Below, in pieces: positions 48,480-60,380 of a DNA stretch of 64,000 nucleotides (its first letter is position 1; each line of letters starts with the position of its first letter). A program made the translations under genes and the position numbers. The notes under the pieces are model-generated. The model saw only the letters and a program-made list of their open reading frames with translations. It was not told the DNA's origin and did no database searches. This DNA is from Ceratotherium simum simum (taxonomy: Eukaryota > Chordata > Mammalia > Perissodactyla > Rhinocerotidae), in assembly GCF_000283155.1 (NCBI RefSeq), contig NW_004454163.1, positions 4,735,415 to 4,799,414 on the forward strand. The letters are read 5' to 3'.

Positions 48480-49030
48480 AGTTGGGAACTGCATTTCCCA
48501 GAAACCCCTTCCCTGTATGGTTCCAGTTTAGGGATTTGGAAGGCATAAGTGAAGCAGTGGCCATAATCTTGGATGATCGTCATGGTCATATATGGTGACA
48601 GAAAGAAGCGGAGTTGCCCAGTGGATACAAATGTGCCTTATTCTCCTCTGCTCTGCTCTCTGACCATATTCCTGACTGCTGCCCCTAGACCAAGTAACAG
48701 ATACTTGGCTATGGACCCATAAAGGTAGCTGATACTTAGAAGCGGCAGCTTCCCATAAACCTCTCGATGGGCTCCCTTTTCATGGTTCTATGTTGACAGC
48801 TGGATGTGCTTGACTTCTTAGAATTCCAGGGAAGTTTAGACTTTTCCACCTATTCTAGTGCTTTGGAAAACTAGTTAGTGACTCTCTAATCTTCCAACTC
48901 TCCCTTCTAGACCTTTAATTCCAAGCTTTTTCCACTTGTTAAATTGAATTCCTACAATATATTCCTTCTTCCCATACTATTCATTAAAGGCTCTGTTTCT
49001 GTGTGAATCCTGATTGATATGGACCAAATT
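48480..49030 (+). mobile_element. Old L1-tail or LTR-like repeat
   Basis: GTTGGGAACTGCATTTCCCA near 48481, GGTTCCAGTTTAGGGATTTG near 48519, CATTAAAGGCTCTGTTTCTG near 48983 and TGAATCCTGATTGATATGG near 49003 match the layout of a common mammalian retroelement end that I cannot assign securely to L1M or LTR. No coding region. Confidence 0.45.
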
Positions 49031-49399
49031 CTTTTGCAGCTAGGCAGAATTTGAGGGATGAGGTCTGTGCTATAGAACAGAGACTCTTCTAAGAACAAAC
49101 AGATATAATTTCACAATTTTCATGTGCCATGTCTTCCTTTCTGATTTTGTTTTCTCAAAATCAGTCAATGAAGAAAGTTTATAGATTCTACATGTGTCCC
49201 AAACTTGAAAACTTGTGCATTTCCAAGGTAGTCTTTTGATGCAGGGTTAAGCAAAGCTGTCTGCCTACCAAAAATTCCAGAACTAGGAAAAATGTTGCCA
49301 CATTCAGACTGGAGGAGCTGAGTATAGAGGGCATCCTTTATACCTGCAGACCGGGGTCCCCTGTAAATACCTGCTCTCAAACATCAGCTGGAATCTCAG

Positions 49400-49925
49400 T
49401 GTCTCCTTCCTTTCATTTTTAATCCTTTTACTTGTTCTTGGTCATTTCTTTCATTACTTTCAGTGATTTCCCAGTAGTTCAGCAGTATACTCAGTCCTTC
49501 TACTCAAATGTACTTTGCTCCTCACTCAGCAATTAGCTTCTCATGTCCTCCAGATTATTTCAATCTTTTAAGGTACGATATTCAAACATCTCAGGCATGT
49601 TTTTCAGGCATGATATCACTCTCAAACTTACAAATTAATCTACTATTCTTTTGCTTATGTTCTGCTATGCATGGCTCCCTCTTGTACATCTCTAAGAAAT
49701 CACATCATCTCCTTCAGAATTCCCTCCTTCACTGACCTTCCCAAGTGGGGTTGGATGCTCTCATAGTGCTACCCTGTGCATATACCTATCACTAGATTTA
49801 CCACATTATATTGTTATTGTATATTTTGGTGTCAGGCTTCCCCAAGAGATGGTGAGTTCAATGGAATCAGGATCTATACCTAAGTTACATACTAGTTCAT
49901 ATTAGAGGCTCAACAAATTTTATTT
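49400..49925 (+). repeat. L2 LINE 3' end, sense
   Basis: CCTCCTTCACTGACCTTCCC near 49723, GTGCTACCCTGTGCATATAC near 49767, CACATTATATTGTTATTGTA near 49802, and ATTAGAGGCTCAACAAATTT near 49901. This is the usual order of the L2 terminal region. Confidence 0.6.
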
Positions 49926-49954
49926 TACATGTTTGTTTAAAAAATTTTGTCCTA

Positions 49955-50108
49955 CAGAGAAAATTGTATTGTGGTTACCAGGGGCTATGGGCAGGGGCGA
50001 TGGGGGGTGGGCACAAGGGGTGAAGGGAGACATATATATGGTGATGGACAAACAAAAGTGTACAACCCAAAATTTCACAATGTTAAAAACTATTAAAACA
50101 GCAATAAA
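49955..50108 (+). mobile_element. 5'-truncated L1 3' UTR with 14-bp target duplication
   Basis: A 154-bp insert that starts CAGAGAAAATTG and ends in an ACAGCAATAAAAA tail. It includes GTGGTTACCAGGGGCTATGG (49973) and CAAAATTTCACAATGTTAAA (50068), an L1 3'-end type common in these genomes. Perfect 14-bp flanks AAAATTTTGTCCTA lie at 49941-49954 and 50109-50122. An ERE landed a few bases downstream. Confidence 0.82.
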
Positions 50109-50136
50109 AAAATTTTGTCCTAAAAAACTGTCTCAT

Positions 50137-50385
50137 GGAGCTGGCCCGGTGGTGCAAATGGTTGGGTGCGCACACTCCTCTTCGGCGGCCCGGGGTTCAC
50201 AGGTTCAGAGCCCGGGCGCGCACCGACGCACTGCTTGTCAAGCCACGCTGTGGCAGTGTCCCATATAAAGTGGAGGAAGATGGGCATGGATGTTAGCTCA
50301 GGGCTGATCTTCCTCAGCAAAAATAAAAGAGGAGGATTGGCATTGGATGTTAGCTCAGGGCTGATCTTCACACACACACAAAAAC
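50137..50385 (+). mobile_element. ERE-type SINE, tail type I
   Basis: Head GGAGCTGGCCCGG, box A-like TGGTGCAAATGG (50150), box B-like GGTTCAGAGCC (50202), CGCACCGACGCACTGC, a CCCATATAAAGTGGAGG linker and two tail units (50271, 50331), ending in a CA-repeat plus A-rich tail. Imperfect flanks AAAAACTGTCTCAT (50125) and AAAAACTCTCATAT (50386) look like a slightly decayed target duplication. Confidence 0.94.
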
Positions 50386-50794
50386 AAAAACTCTCATATG
50401 TTTTATAAGAAGTCATTGATGATTCTTTCAACTTCGAATTCATTTTCAAGTATTACGGGAATGATTTATCTGTTTTCTATATTAAGAGAATTAGGTTCAG
50501 AGTAGACAATGTGAGTTTTTTCTCAAGATGAATGGAATGCATCATACAAAAATATATAATATTACAGATACATTTTGCTTTCTAATATTATTTGGAAACT
50601 TCAATTGGTAGTAGGATTTTTCACAGATGTTCATTGAAGAGGTTTCATATGCATAAGGAGTTCAAATTTTTAATTTCTAGCCTTCAAATATTTATTGGAA
50701 ATATATGCAGCAGTACCTATATTTCTGAACTATTGCAAGGAATAAGATGAGAGAGGAGCAAATGAAATGAGATATAGGCAGGCTAAAATTCCAT
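50386..50794. other. Unassigned DNA
   Basis: No gene or repeat recognised. Confidence 0.4.
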
Positions 50795-51152
50795 GATTGG
50801 GGTAAAAATTATAGTGAGGTAAATATCTATATATTGATCGTTGAAATTCTAATCCTCAAAAGTGATGATATTAGTAGGTGGGGACTTTGGGAAGTGCTTC
50901 AGTGATAAGGGTAGAACCCTTATGAATGGGATTAAGGCCTTATAAAAGAGGCTCCAGGGAGACTTCTAGCCCCCTTCCATCCTGTGAAGATACAACGAGA
51001 AGTCTGGGACTCAGAAGAGAGCCCTCACCTGACCATGTTGGCACCTTGATCTTGGACTTCCAGCCTCCAGAACTGTGAGAAATAACTTTCTGTTGTTTAT
51101 AAGCTACCCAGTCTGTGGTATTTTGTTATAGCAGCACCAATGAACTAAGACA
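50795..51152 (+). mobile_element. MST/THE1-like MaLR solo LTR
   Basis: ERVL-MaLR LTR: TTGAAATTCTAATCCTCAAA near 50842, GGTGGGGACTTTGGGAAGTG near 50877, CTTATGAATGGGATTAAGGC near 50919, TATAAAAGAGGCTCC near 50941, GCACCTTGATCTTGGACTTC near 51041, GTTGTTTATAAGCTACCCAG near 51092, end near TGAACTAAGACA. TATAAAAG is the likely LTR TATA box. No internal part is attached. Confidence 0.9.
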
Positions 51153-51191
51153 AGTGCTTTCCTGAGTTCTGTGAGCTATCTAGCAAATTAC

Positions 51192-51300
51192 TGAAGCTGA
51201 GGGTGGTTGTGGGGACCCCCAAATTTGTAGCCAGTTGGTCTGAAGCGAGAGTCGTCCTGAGGACCCCTAAACTTACAGCTGGTATCTGAAGTGAGGGTAG
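51192..51300 (+). repeat. Short tandem units of about 47-49 bp
   Basis: Three units each starting TGAAG: 51192-51240, 51241-51286 and a partial one from 51287. Units one and two share GGACCCC, AA(A/C)TT(T/A) and a closing GGT(C/ATC). The block follows the MaLR LTR directly. It recalls a known repeat of mammals that I cannot name. Confidence 0.6.
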
Positions 51301-53175
51301 TCTGTGGTAACTGTGCCCCCTGACTGTGCAGGTTTTTTTTTTTTTTAATTCCTGGGTATTATAAGTACAGTGCCATCACATGCCGAAATGTCAAAAGCTG
51401 AGTACACAAACATCTTTAAATTAAGGGTGAAATTATGGTACCATGTTCTCTAACCTCATGACTCCCGACAATATCCCCTCCTCAACATACACAACTGCCT
51501 GTCTCCCATCACACAGATTATAGTTATGGCATTATAACAGGAACAGGCTGAAACTGGGAGATACTTTTGTTCTGTATGCCTGAGTAAAGAGTTACTGGTG
51601 AACATAAGCCTCCTCTACTAACAAACATTTTGAGAAAGCCTTGATACATTGTTTGTATTCTGTCTACCTTTTAATTTCAGGACACTTAATTACTCAAGTT
51701 ATTGCCAGCCCCAGTGGGCTTTAATTTCCCTTGATTGATCTTAGTACCCAAAGAACAATGACCACTCTAAGGCCACCTAGCACTGGTGACAAGTAGTAAT
51801 GCTATCCTACTCCTTTACTGTTTACTGAAGGATTGCAGTATATTTGGGGGGCGGGGGGATGGTGCTAGAAAGGGCACTCATGTTAATCTCAGATGTACAA
51901 TTTAAACTGAGTGATTATAGGAAAGTCTTGTTTAATGTCTTTAAGTTCCCCAATTGCAATCGTAAAATTAGAAAAATAAAACCTTTCCTGCCTACCACAC
52001 TGGACTGCTTTATCAATGAGATAATCCTTGTACTTGAAGCCCAAAAGAGCAAATTAGAGTTGCCAAAGATAGAAATTAACAACCTTTATCTTAAAGCCGT
52101 TCTATTTCAGAATTTAACTCTAATCTAACCTTAAGAAAAACAATGCAGAAATTTGAGTCAAGAGCTAAAAATATTTTTGCTAATTTTTTTTTTGCTTTAT
52201 TCATTCATTGTCTTTTTCCATAAAGTGTGTTTCATATTATAAAAATCAACAAAGGTTATCGAAAAACATTTTCATTATTTTATATAGTACTGAAAATGAA
52301 CATGACACCGTACAATAGTTTATATATTCCATTTCTTTTCTCTTTATAGCCTATTTCATTTTCTCTCAAACTGTTATTATTATCATGGCACCCAAATTTG
52401 AGATATGCAGCTCCCTCAGGAGGTCAGGTATGCATATTCTCTATAAGCAAATAAATCAGGCAGTGGGAGGGCTATTTGGGTAATGCTAACAACACTCCCC
52501 ACAGGACACTGTACAACTCACAGTTGTGATATCTGTCAGAACATCAGAGACAGATTCAAAAATTCTAAGTTTAAGAGGGAGTTCATGGTGCTGATACTTA
52601 ATACAAAAAGCCACTGATAACTCACTATAGACAAAAGTGATAGCTAGTATCTCTCCCACACACACATCCATTGTTCTATCTCTATCTCTCCAGAAAAGCT
52701 TAGAAAAACAAGGAAACTAGAAACTCTTAGTAACTGAAAACAATTTCCCAGCTGTGGTGGAGCACTTTAGGCTAAGATCTATGATTACGAATATTATAAC
52801 CCTGTAGATATCTAATTTATGCAACATTAAATTCATTTTTTTCTGAAAGCAAGATGAGGTGACCTTCCTGAAGCTAACTGAACTAAAATTCATACAATTT
52901 AAAGGAAGATGGACAGGACAATTGGAGGCTCTTTTAATTATACGTACAACCAAAAAAGTAATAATAATGTGTTATGCTATTCAGCACTGCTTAGTCATTT
53001 TATAAGTGACACTTTTTAAAAATTCATGATTATAGACACTGACGTCTAAGTATGTACTTATAATAACTTATAAGATATAATGAAATTTTGGTGATGCCTT
53101 TATTAATGGTATAGGTGAAGCAATAACATATCAAGTCTTGGTAGTCTCAGTAATTCACTTTCTCCTTTTGAAATA
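51301..53175. other. Unassigned DNA
   Basis: No gene. A poly-T run lies at 51331-51346. The plus-strand frame at 51844-52128 has no recognised domain. The minus-strand frames at 52486-52953 likewise show nothing. Confidence 0.45.
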
Positions 53176-53449
53176 TTTTATTTTATTTATTTATTTATTT
53201 ATTGCTGAGAAAGATTTGCCCTGAGCTAACATCTGTTGCCAATCTTCCTCTTTTTTTTTTTTCTCCTCCCCAAAGTCCCAGTACACGGTTGTATATTCTA
53301 GTTGTAAGTCCTACTTCTCCTATGTGAGCCGCTGTGGACAGCATGGCTACTGACAGACGAGTGGTGTGGTTCCATGCCCAGGAACTGAACCGGGGCTGCC
53401 TAAGCAGAGCACAGCAAACTTTAACCACTAGGCCATCAGGGCTGGCTCA
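53176..53449 (-). mobile_element. ERE-type SINE with composite tail
   Basis: Reverse orientation. From the left: an ATTT-rich tail, one type I unit (GAGAAAGATTTGCCCTGAGC at 53206), a T-run, then type II sequence (CCCCAAAGTCCCAGTACACG near 53268), then a degenerate tRNA-like part ending GGCCATCAGGGCTGGCTC. It combines both tail types seen elsewhere in the window. Decayed boxes and imperfect flanks (CCTTTTGAAATA versus CTTTTGATAAATA) show it is older than the copies at 30 and 33 kb. Confidence 0.9.
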
Positions 53450-53564
53450 AAAAATCTTTTGATAAATACAGGAAAATTGACAATATTTACAAGTTGTATT
53501 TATTTTAACAGTCTCTCTTTTCTTTTGATTCTACCTCTAGTTAGCAAAACCTATTAAAATAATG

Positions 53565-53702
53565 CTATGATTCTCTCTTCTCTGTGAGGCTGATATGATT
53601 CTCAGAGTTTAGGACCGTGCTTTGTTCCAATAATCCTCAGCATCTAGAATAGTGTATTTTATGTAGTAAGAACTCAATATATACTTATTAATTGAACTGA
53701 AC
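53565..53702 (+). repeat. L2 or MIR 3' end, sense
   Basis: CCTCAGCATCTAGAATAGTG near 53635, TATGTAGTAAGAACTCAATA near 53660, then TATACTTATTAATTGAACTG. This matches the shared L2/MIR terminal sequence. Confidence 0.6.
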
Positions 53703-53959
53703 CATTCTCCCAGTCTAAACCTTTCCAATGTGAACTCTGGAAGCACTATTCATTGGTAAACAAGCTCAGATTGCATTTTGTTCTCATTACACAACACTGG
53801 ATAAAAAATTGTTTGCATTAACTAAATCTGGGCGTGAATTAAAGAATATTAATTTCTCAAGGCCACATATATTAGAGGAACTAGTTGCAGTTAGCATAAT
53901 CCTAGCTCTCTATTATTGCTTTCAAACTATTCTTCCTCCATCTTATATAAAAATATTCC

Positions 53960-55650
53960 TTGTTTTGAGTTTTATATTGACTAAAGACTATAATACTCTA
54001 CCTTCTCTCACCCGATTGCACTATAATTTAATGATTTCCTCGTCATTTTCCCACACTAAAGGAAGACTTTGGCCCATGGGACTCAATCTTCTCTTCTTGT
54101 ATATCCCTTGTTCCACCATCATTCTGCTTTACTTCAATATCTATCTGGATGACCTATCCAACATTTTAATCTTAGAGTTTATGGACTTACTCAAATCTAG
54201 TTAACATCAATTCCACGTTAATTCCATTAACAATTCATACCCATGGACACCCTTCTGACTTTGTTATCATCTAGGATGGCACCACAGCTGAGGTTTTAAA
54301 CTCCTATATCTCACTTTCTGACTACAACCTCTGTGCCTTTTGCTTTCTCTATTCTTGCTACCTTTTCCATATCATAATCACCCAACCAGGACTGTGTCTT
54401 GATCTTTCTTCTCAATCTTCCCTGTATTATTAAAGATTTCCTGATGCTTCTGATGCAATGTATATGCTTATAGTTTCCACAATCATATCTTCATTCAAAC
54501 TCTTATTCCTTCAGTTCCAGATTCTTACATTCAATTGGGCACTGGACTCCAAGTAGCTCCTCCAAAGGTATCTTAAATTTGATTGAATCCAGTTTCAAAC
54601 CTATTCCTCAGTGCATACTCTCTACTTTTGGATGCTGATACCACTAACCATGCTGTTGTGAAAATTAAAAATTTGATACATATTTGGATAATTTTTCTCA
54701 CTAAATAGCCAAATAGTCATCAACTTCTGTCTATATTAACTCAAAAAAATTTCCAGAATTCATCCTTTCATCTTGCTAAAACCTCATCATTTCACCACTG
54801 CATTCTTGATTGGTATCATTATATCCAAAATCATTCATTCCTCTCCAACTTATTACATATCGTCAATGATTGCCGACCATTGTTATGTCATGGAATGCAT
54901 AGAAAAAGGAATATTTCCTTCACCATACTGGGTTAAAGGGACAAGGTTCTTTGATGGCAGTCCTCTGAGCCCAGTCTGAGCCATCTGAGGCTGTTCCCAC
55001 CTCTAACTGCTGACAGAATCAATGTCTCGGTTCACCTTTGGCCCATGAGCACCACAGCAATGTGCCACAGCAGACCAGTGGAAATCTCGGCTCATTTTGG
55101 TAAGATTTTCCTCAGCTGTTAGGGTAGTTTTGTTACTCTTCTGATCAATTATTCACGAACTAAAACCTAAACTCCTTCGTGTGACATTTAGAGCCTTCAT
55201 GATGTGGCCCCTACCTGTCTGTATGGTCTTTTTCCCTGCATCTGACCTACAAACATAATAAACTACCTGCAATTCCCTAAATGCAGACTGATTTATTTTG
55301 ACACATGTATGCCTTTCCTCCTATTGTTTTCACTACTTGAATATTCTTTCCTTGACTAACTTGTTTCCACCCTCCATGACTTAGTTCCGTTATTATCACT
55401 TCAGCAAGCTTTCTCAGATTTCCTTCAAGCTCTTCTTCCTGGGTTCCAGAGAATTCTATGCTTAATTCAAGAAAAGCAGTTGTTGCACTTTATTTTAACT
55501 TACTTATACCTGTTTCTTCACCATTGTTCAGTGAACCTAATTGTAAGCAGGTGTCACCTTTCATTCAACATGCTCAAAATCTCATCCAGATTCTGACACT
55601 CAATATATAACTTCAAAATGAATAAATAAATGGATGAATGAATGAGGAAA
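53960..55650 (+). mobile_element. L2 LINE fossil, sense, rearranged
   Basis: Begins in the region after the endonuclease with ACTTCAATATCTATCTGGAT (54131), GACCTATCCAACATTTTAAT (54150), and CTCACTTTCTGACTACAACC (54310), then passes to late reverse-transcriptase phrases near 54515 and the 3' end with AGAGCCTTCATGATGTGGCC (55190), CTGACACTCAATATATAACT (55593) and an AATGAATGAATGAGG tail (55635). The middle reverse-transcriptase part is missing or scrambled. The 131-codon frame at 53809-54204 overlaps it and is not a gene. Confidence 0.65.
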
Positions 55651-55734
55651 AATTTCCTTTACCTTTGCCAAAGTAAATGGAAATGTAAATCTCACACTTT
55701 CACTTATTTTTCAAGAGTCACATCACTTCATTTG

Positions 55735-55835
55735 GACTGCAATTCAGCAAATGTTGAGTACTTATTATGTCCTAGACATTGTGATGGACTCTGGAAGTAC
55801 TCACATGACCAACTGGAATGGGAACCAAATATTTA
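55735..55835 (-). repeat. L2 3' end, antisense
   Basis: In reverse: GCAATTCAGCAAATGTTGAG, TACTTATTATGTCCTAGACA near 55760, TTGTGATGGACTCTGG. Matches the L2 terminus. It lies just after the sense-strand L2, head to head. Confidence 0.55.
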
Positions 55836-56499
55836 ATCAAAACTGCATAATATAACATATAATACAATCTCTGCCTCAGTCTTGTCTCTTTCCCTTTTGG
55901 TTGAAACCTGGGATTTGCTATTTGCAAACAAATTGACTGATACCACTCTGTCACTAATGCTCTCCTAATGGCCAAATTAAGAATTGTGACTCAGTATTTT
56001 GGCAATTTTTGGCACTGCTGATTCCCTGTGAAGATGAAATTCAGACCTCTTGATTGATGCTAATGTCTCTGGGCTGGAAGGACAAGGTCTCTGAACCTGG
56101 GACACAGACTTCAGAGGAGGGGCCTCTAGTTGGCTGGTTCTGATGTCTCTGAGGTAGGACTTGAAAAGTGAGTTCTGCAAGTGTTGCAAAAGCTGCAAGT
56201 TGTATTCAGGTGTGACTATGGACATGAACTGCTGCTATGAGATGAATAAGCATTTCTAGGATAAAGCTGACAGGAACCGCGAGACAGGAAGCCCACTGGA
56301 AGCAGGCAGGAAGGAACAAGTGTCTTCTTCCTCCCTCAACCTTTCAGTCTCCCTGTAGTGCCCCACACTGGCAGAGCCTAACTTAGAGGCATCTGACAAA
56401 GGAGAAATGTAGTCTGCAGAGCCTCAGCCCCCTGTAGTCACCAAGATGAATAGAAAAATGCTAAGAGATAATAATGTAACAACTTGCACACCCACGTTC
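55836..56499. other. Unassigned DNA
   Basis: No gene or repeat recognised; the sequence is less AT-rich near 56080-56450. Confidence 0.4.
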
Positions 56500-57110
56500 T
56501 GTCTTCAGTTATTCTCTAACACTTTTTTTCAAAGCTTTCGTGAGCTCCCACAGCTTCAACTATCAAAACTGTGGCTGACTCACTGATCTTCTACTCCATT
56601 TCTACTCCTTCTCCCAAACTCTACCTCCACATGGTGAATTATTAGGCACACGTTTCCACTTACATAGTCTCTACCATGTCTGAAACAGATTAAAGCAGTC
56701 ATCAAAAGTTCTTTTTGCTACAAACGCCACTAAAATTTTTTCCAGTCAACCAGTATCATGCCACCTCCTATACGTTCTGTTCTTTTCTTCACATATCACA
56801 TCCAATTTGACATCAGTCTCTGTTAAATCTATAATCCTCATTCCTGTTCCATCAGTGCCTCATTACTTCTCTTTGCTTACAAAAGCATTTTCTTATAACT
56901 TATATCTGCAATGTGTGCTTTCATTTCATTTCAGTTCATCCTACATAATACTGTCTAATTAATCTTGGGACAGCCTATCTTTGAGCACATTGCACTCCTC
57001 AAAAATTCTTCATGCTTCCTACGGCTTTACTAATTCAGTGGAAACTTTTCAAATGGGTCTTCATGATATATCCTGAACCTACATTCTCAGCTTTATCTCT
57101 CATTGTTTAT
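56500..57110 (+). repeat. L2 LINE fragment, sense
   Basis: A pyrimidine-rich sense strand with CTCCACATGGTGAATTATTA, CCAATTTGACATCAGTCTCT near 56801, GCACATTGCACTCCTCAAAA near 56984, and AATGGGTCTTCATGATATAT near 57052. These fit the L2 region just before its 3' UTR. Strongly eroded. Confidence 0.45.
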
Positions 57111-57149
57111 CTGCATTACTTATATAAGAGCACTTTTAGATGGAAGTTC

Positions 57150-57818
57150 AAAACAGCAATATAAAGTATAATATCTCCACTCAAATCAAACCACAATAGT
57201 CAATATATCACAGAAGTAATAATGACAGAAGTAGAAAGATAGTATCAATACAGAAAGCATTAAGCAAGGTGATAGAAACAAGAACCAATAAAACTATCAT
57301 ATAAATTAATTAAATTACTAAATCAGAATGGATTGAAAAGCAAAACATCGTCCTAAATACTGCTCTATAAAGGTTACTAATGCACATCTAAAAAATAAGC
57401 CAGCATAGTTGATAAAAAATGCAAAATTAGATCAGTCTGACAGGAAGAAAAGGTCTTGATAATATTAACTTTAAAACAATATGTAGGAGAGAATTGTCAT
57501 TAAATGAAAAAAATTATGACTAAAATGGTCATTTAATAATTATGAGTCTGTATGCACTGGATAACATGACCTAAAAATATATAAAGCAAAACTCACAAAT
57601 TAATTCATGTAGAAAATTTCAACATACTACTAATAGACTATAACATTCAAGTAGACTGAAATATAGAAACTTTCATGACATGAAAAGTATAATCAAGTTG
57701 AACTAAACATTTCACTAATTCATTTGCTCATATATTATCTATGGAGCAAAAGTTGCAGTGATCATATTTGATAATCCCATGCAAATAAAACAAAAATCAT
57801 TTAACAGAAATTTATTAT
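57150..57818 (+). mobile_element. Old L1 ORF2 fragment, left part of a split element
   Basis: Sense-strand L1 endonuclease region in which AAAAGGTCTTGATAATATTA (57449), CCTAAAAATATATAAAGCAA (57570) and GTAGAAAATTTCAACATACT (57609) follow the usual order. It stops at 57818, where the antisense L1 begins, and resumes at about 62984. Many stops; dead. Confidence 0.62.
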
Positions 57819-60380
57819 TTTTTTCCTAGCTTTACTGAAGTATAATTGATAAATAAAATTGTATATATTTAAAATGTACAATGTGATGATTTGATATATG
57901 TATACATTGTGAAATGATTACCACAATCAGGTTAATTAACACATCCATCAACTCATAGTTATCTTTTTTTCTATGTATATGGTAAGAAAGCTTAAGATCT
58001 ACTCTCTTAGCAAATTTTCAGTATACAATATTATTAACTATAGTCATCATGCAATATATTAGATCACCAGAACTTATTCATCGTATAACTTAAGGCTTGT
58101 ACCCTTTGACCACTATCTCCCCCATTTTACAGATGGGGGAGATACCCGCCCCCCCCCAAGAACCAACATTTTACTCTGTTTTTATGGTTCAACTTCTTTT
58201 TTTAAGATTCCACAAATAAGGGAGACCATACAGTATTTGTCTTTCTCGGTCTGGGTTATTTCACTTAGCATAATGTCCTCTAGTTTCATCTATCTTGTTG
58301 CAAACGGCAGGATTTTCTTCTTCTTCATGGCTGACTAAATACATATATATCACCTTTATATATATAAATATATATATCACATTTTCTTTATCCATTCATC
58401 CACTGACAGACACTTAAGTTGTTTCCACATGTTGGCTATTGTTAACAATGCTATAATGAACATAAGAGTACAGATATATCTTTGAGATACGGATTCTGTT
58501 TCCTTCAGACATATATCTGGAAGTGGGATTGCTGGATCATATGGTATTTCCATTTTTAATTTCTTGAGGAATCTCCATAATGTTTTCCATGTTTGTCCCA
58601 AATTACATTCCCATCAACAGTATATAAGAGTTCCTTTTCTCCACATTCTCGCCAACACTTGTTATCTTTTGTATTTCTTATAAAAGCCATCCTAACAGGT
58701 GTGAGGCAATATCTCACAGTGGTTTTGATTTGCATTTTCCTGATGATTATTTATGTTGAGCACCTTTTCATTTATCTGTTGGCCATTTGTATGTCTTCTT
58801 TGGAAAATGTCTATTCAGGTCCTTTGCCTATTTTAATTAGATTATTTCTGTTTTATTACTACTGAATTGTATGAGTTACTTATATATTTTGGATATTAAC
58901 CCCTTATGAGATATAAGGTTTGCAAATATTTTATTCCATTTGGTAGGCTGCCTTTTCAATTTATTGATGATTTATTTTCCTATGTAGAAGCTTTTTAGTT
59001 CAATGTAGTCCTACTTGTTTATTTTTGCACTTGTTTCATGTGCTTTTGGTGTCATATGCAAAAAACATTGCCAAGACCAATGTCAAGAAGATTTTTTCCT
59101 ATGTTTTGTTCTAGAAGTTTAACAGTTTCAGACCTTACATTTAAGACTTTAATCAACTTAAGTTAATTTTTGTGAGCGATGTAAAATAGGGGTCCAGTTT
59201 CATTCTTTTGCATGTGGGTATCAGAGACTACTTTACTTCTTCCTTTCCTACTTGGATGCCTTTTATTTCTTTTTCTTGCCTAATTTCTCTGGCTAGGACT
59301 TCTGGTACTATGTTGAATAGAAGTGGTGTGAGCATCCCTGTCTTACTCTTCATCTTAGGGGAAAAGCTTTTAGCTTTTCACTACTGAAAATAATATTAGC
59401 TGTGGGCTTGTCATATATGGCCTTTACTATGTTGAGGTACATTCCTTCTGTATCTAATTTGTTAAAAATTTTTATTATGAATGAATGTTGAATTGTGTCA
59501 AATGTTTTTTGTACATCTATTGAGTAGATCATATGACTTTTATCCTTCATTCTGTTAATGTGGTGTATCACATTTATTGATTTGTGTATGTTGAACCGGC
59601 CTTGCATCCCAGGGATAAATACAACTTGATCATGGTGTATCATCCTTTTAATGTGCTGTTAAATTTGGTTTGCTAGTATTTTGTTGAGGATTTTTGTGTA
59701 CGAGTTCATCAAGGATATTGGCCTGTAGTGTTTTTTTTGTTTGTTTGTTTGTTTTCCAGTAGTGTCCTCATCTGGCTTCAGTATCAGGGTAATGCTGGCC
59801 TCATAAAATGAGTTTGCAAGTGTTCAATTCTCTTCAGTTTTTTGGAAGAGTTTGAGAAGCACTGGTGTTAATTCTTTAAATGTTTGGTAGAATTCATCAG
59901 TAAAGGTCCTGAAGTTTTCTTCGTTGGGAGGTTTTTGATTACTGATTCAATCTTCTTACTAGTAATTGGTCTGTTCAGATTTTCTATTTCTTCATGATTC
60001 AGTCTTGGTAGGTTGTATATTTCTAGGAATTTATCCATTTCTTCTAGATTATACAACTTGTTGGCATATAATAGCTCATAGTAGTCTCGTGATTCTTTGT
60101 ATTTCTGTAGTATCAGTTGTAATGTTCCCTCTTTCATTTTTATTATTTATTTGAGTCTCTCTTTTTTTCTTAGTCTAGCTAATGGTTTGTCAATTCTATT
60201 TCCTTTCAATAAACCAGCTTTTAATGTTGATTTTATCCATTATTTTTCTGGCCTCTATTTCATTCTATTTCCTTTTCTGCTCTGATGTCTTATTTCCTTC
60301 CTTATGCTAACTTTTGGTAGTTTGTTATTCTTTTTCTAGTTCCTTGAGGTATAAAGTTAGCCTGTTTATTTGAGATCTTT

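Noticed and set aside
50941..50950. TATAAAAG as a promoter
   Set aside because: It belongs to the MaLR LTR and is the fossil viral promoter. Nothing downstream suggests that it drives a gene.
53809..54204. 131-codon plus-strand open frame
   Set aside because: Its second half reads L2 LINE sequence (DDLSNILILEFMDLL region), so it is a retroelement fossil.
59350..59643. 97-codon reverse-transcriptase-like frame as a domesticated gene
   Set aside because: Flanking L1 sequence is collinear, the catalytic box is deleted, and stops occur on both sides. It is a piece of dead L1.
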